Origin: Neisseriales bacterium | Lineage (GTDB): Bacteria; Pseudomonadota; Gammaproteobacteria; Burkholderiales; UBA11063 | NCBI GenBank assembly: GCA_003538525.1 | Contig: DPRZ01000074.1 | Span: 1-6,470, forward strand | Reading direction: 5' to 3' | Length of the DNA stretch: 6,470 nt | Part shown: positions 6,181-6,470 of the stretch, piece by piece | Position numbering within the stretch: the stretch's first letter is position 1 | Layout: the number at the start of each line of letters is the position of its first letter | Translations under genes and position numbers: made by a program | The notes under the pieces: model-generated | Told to the model about the DNA's origin: nothing | Databases searched by the model: none | The model's input: only the letters and a program-made list of their open reading frames with translations

Positions 6181-6216
6181 GATTATTCTTGATTTGGCGC
6201 CAAAAGATTTATAATC
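6181..6216. repeat. 36-bp interrupted palindrome between rhuM and hipB
   Basis: A perfect 12-bp palindrome TTTGGCGCCAAA (6193-6204) is flanked by GATTAT (6181-6186) and ATAATC (6211-6216). The flanks are symmetrical about the same centre, and 6-bp unpaired arms separate them from the core. No T-run follows on either strand, so it looks more like a dimer-binding site or cruciform than an intrinsic terminator. The TAA closing the alternative rhuM frame (6183-6185) lies within it. Confidence 0.45.
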
Positions 6217-6281
6217 AATCTAATTAGCAGATTTTTCTGTTGCGGATCTGACTCAGCAATCAACAAGGCTAATGAAGTTAG
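6183..6281 (-). pseudogene. Out-of-frame tail, possible frameshifted end of rhuM or remnant of another gene
   Basis: In the frame one base off the rhuM frame, translation continues through and past the rhuM stop as LTSLALLIAESDPQQK, then NLLIRLIINLLAPNQE, before TAA (6185-6183). The stretch looks like real protein: an amphipathic pair of helices with a normal residue mix, unlike the short NFISLVDC end of the annotated frame. It has no ATG of its own, and the frame is closed upstream by TAA at 6305-6303. A single-base change near 6282-6290, around the AAAG, would join it to rhuM after GYALNNNLLDK. I do not recognise a domain in it. Confidence 0.35.
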
Positions 6282-6470
6282 CTTTATCAAGCAGATTATT
6301 ATTTAGCGCATAGCCTTTGAGGAGGTAATCTTTTAAAACTGAGTTAGCCCATTTTCTAAACTCTACTCCACGCTTGGATTTTACTCGATAACCAACCGAA
6401 ATAATGACATCCAAGCTATAAAAAGCTACTGGTTTATCTGAATTTGTAATGTGCAAATTTTGCACATTGC
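6253..6470 (-). CDS. RhuM-family protein, fragment (5' end off the window, early stop)
   Basis: This is the middle part of a RhuM (virulence RhuM, PF13310-type) protein, a family of unclear biochemical role found on pathogenicity islands and in variable regions, often near toxin or restriction genes. The conserved core is plain: FYSLDVIISVGYRVKSKRG, then VEFRKWANSVLKDYLLKGYALNN. The frame is open to the right edge. The GTG at 6465 is therefore unlikely to be the start, because the family normally has about 70-80 residues before this core. The frame ends soon after the core at TGA (6255-6253), with the unfamiliar tail DKANFISLVDC, whereas typical members continue for roughly 200 more residues. 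It is probably truncated or frameshifted. It reads toward hipB, about 175 bp away. Confidence 0.75.
   Translation of the reverse strand, partial: NVQNLHITNSDKPVAFYSLDVIISVGYRVKSKRGVEFRKWANSVLKDYLLKGYALNNNLLDKANFISLVDC

Overview
The window comes from an AT-rich, Gram-negative, proteobacterium-like chromosome. Recognisable housekeeping genes are a PlsC-type acyltransferase, a BioC-like methyltransferase, ComF, the queuosine-precursor transporter YhhQ and exonuclease III. The back-to-back BioC-like/comF pair recalls low-GC beta- or gammaproteobacteria. This is inference from gene content, and no rRNA or other firm taxonomic marker is present.

Layout, left to right. Bases 2-583 (+) are the 3' part of a lysophospholipid acyltransferase gene. 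It converges on a small multi-pass membrane protein of unknown function (623-1123, -), with a shared hairpin terminator between them. After a 188-bp gap, the BioC-like methyltransferase (1312-2151, -) and comF (2150-2860, +) diverge from start codons that overlap within one CATG, so there is no intergenic promoter space. comF converges on yhhQ (2876-3601, -). yhhQ is preceded by a 147-bp gap that holds a good promoter (perfect TATAAT) and a predicted structured leader. The stem pairs of that leader are better on the RNA that would actually be made. Exonuclease III (3749-4519, -) lies upstream of this gap.

From about 4600 to the right edge the content changes to an accessory module on the minus strand. 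It holds a hipB-hipA toxin-antitoxin pair with an 8-bp gene overlap and a promoter framed by repeats, preceded by a fragment of a RhuM-family gene that runs off the edge. Three 60-base lines counted in hipA gave about 31% GC, against about 39% in two lines of exonuclease III, consistent with acquisition next to a core gene. The RhuM reading frame ends early. A second frame continues past its stop with protein-like sequence, which suggests a frameshifted remnant. A 36-bp interrupted palindrome lies between rhuM and hipB.

No tRNA, rRNA, CRISPR array, insertion sequence or complete new multi-gene system is visible. The items most worth following are the yhhQ leader RNA, the repeat-framed hipBA promoter and 36-bp dyad, the shifted autophosphorylation serine in HipA, and the frameshifted RhuM tail.
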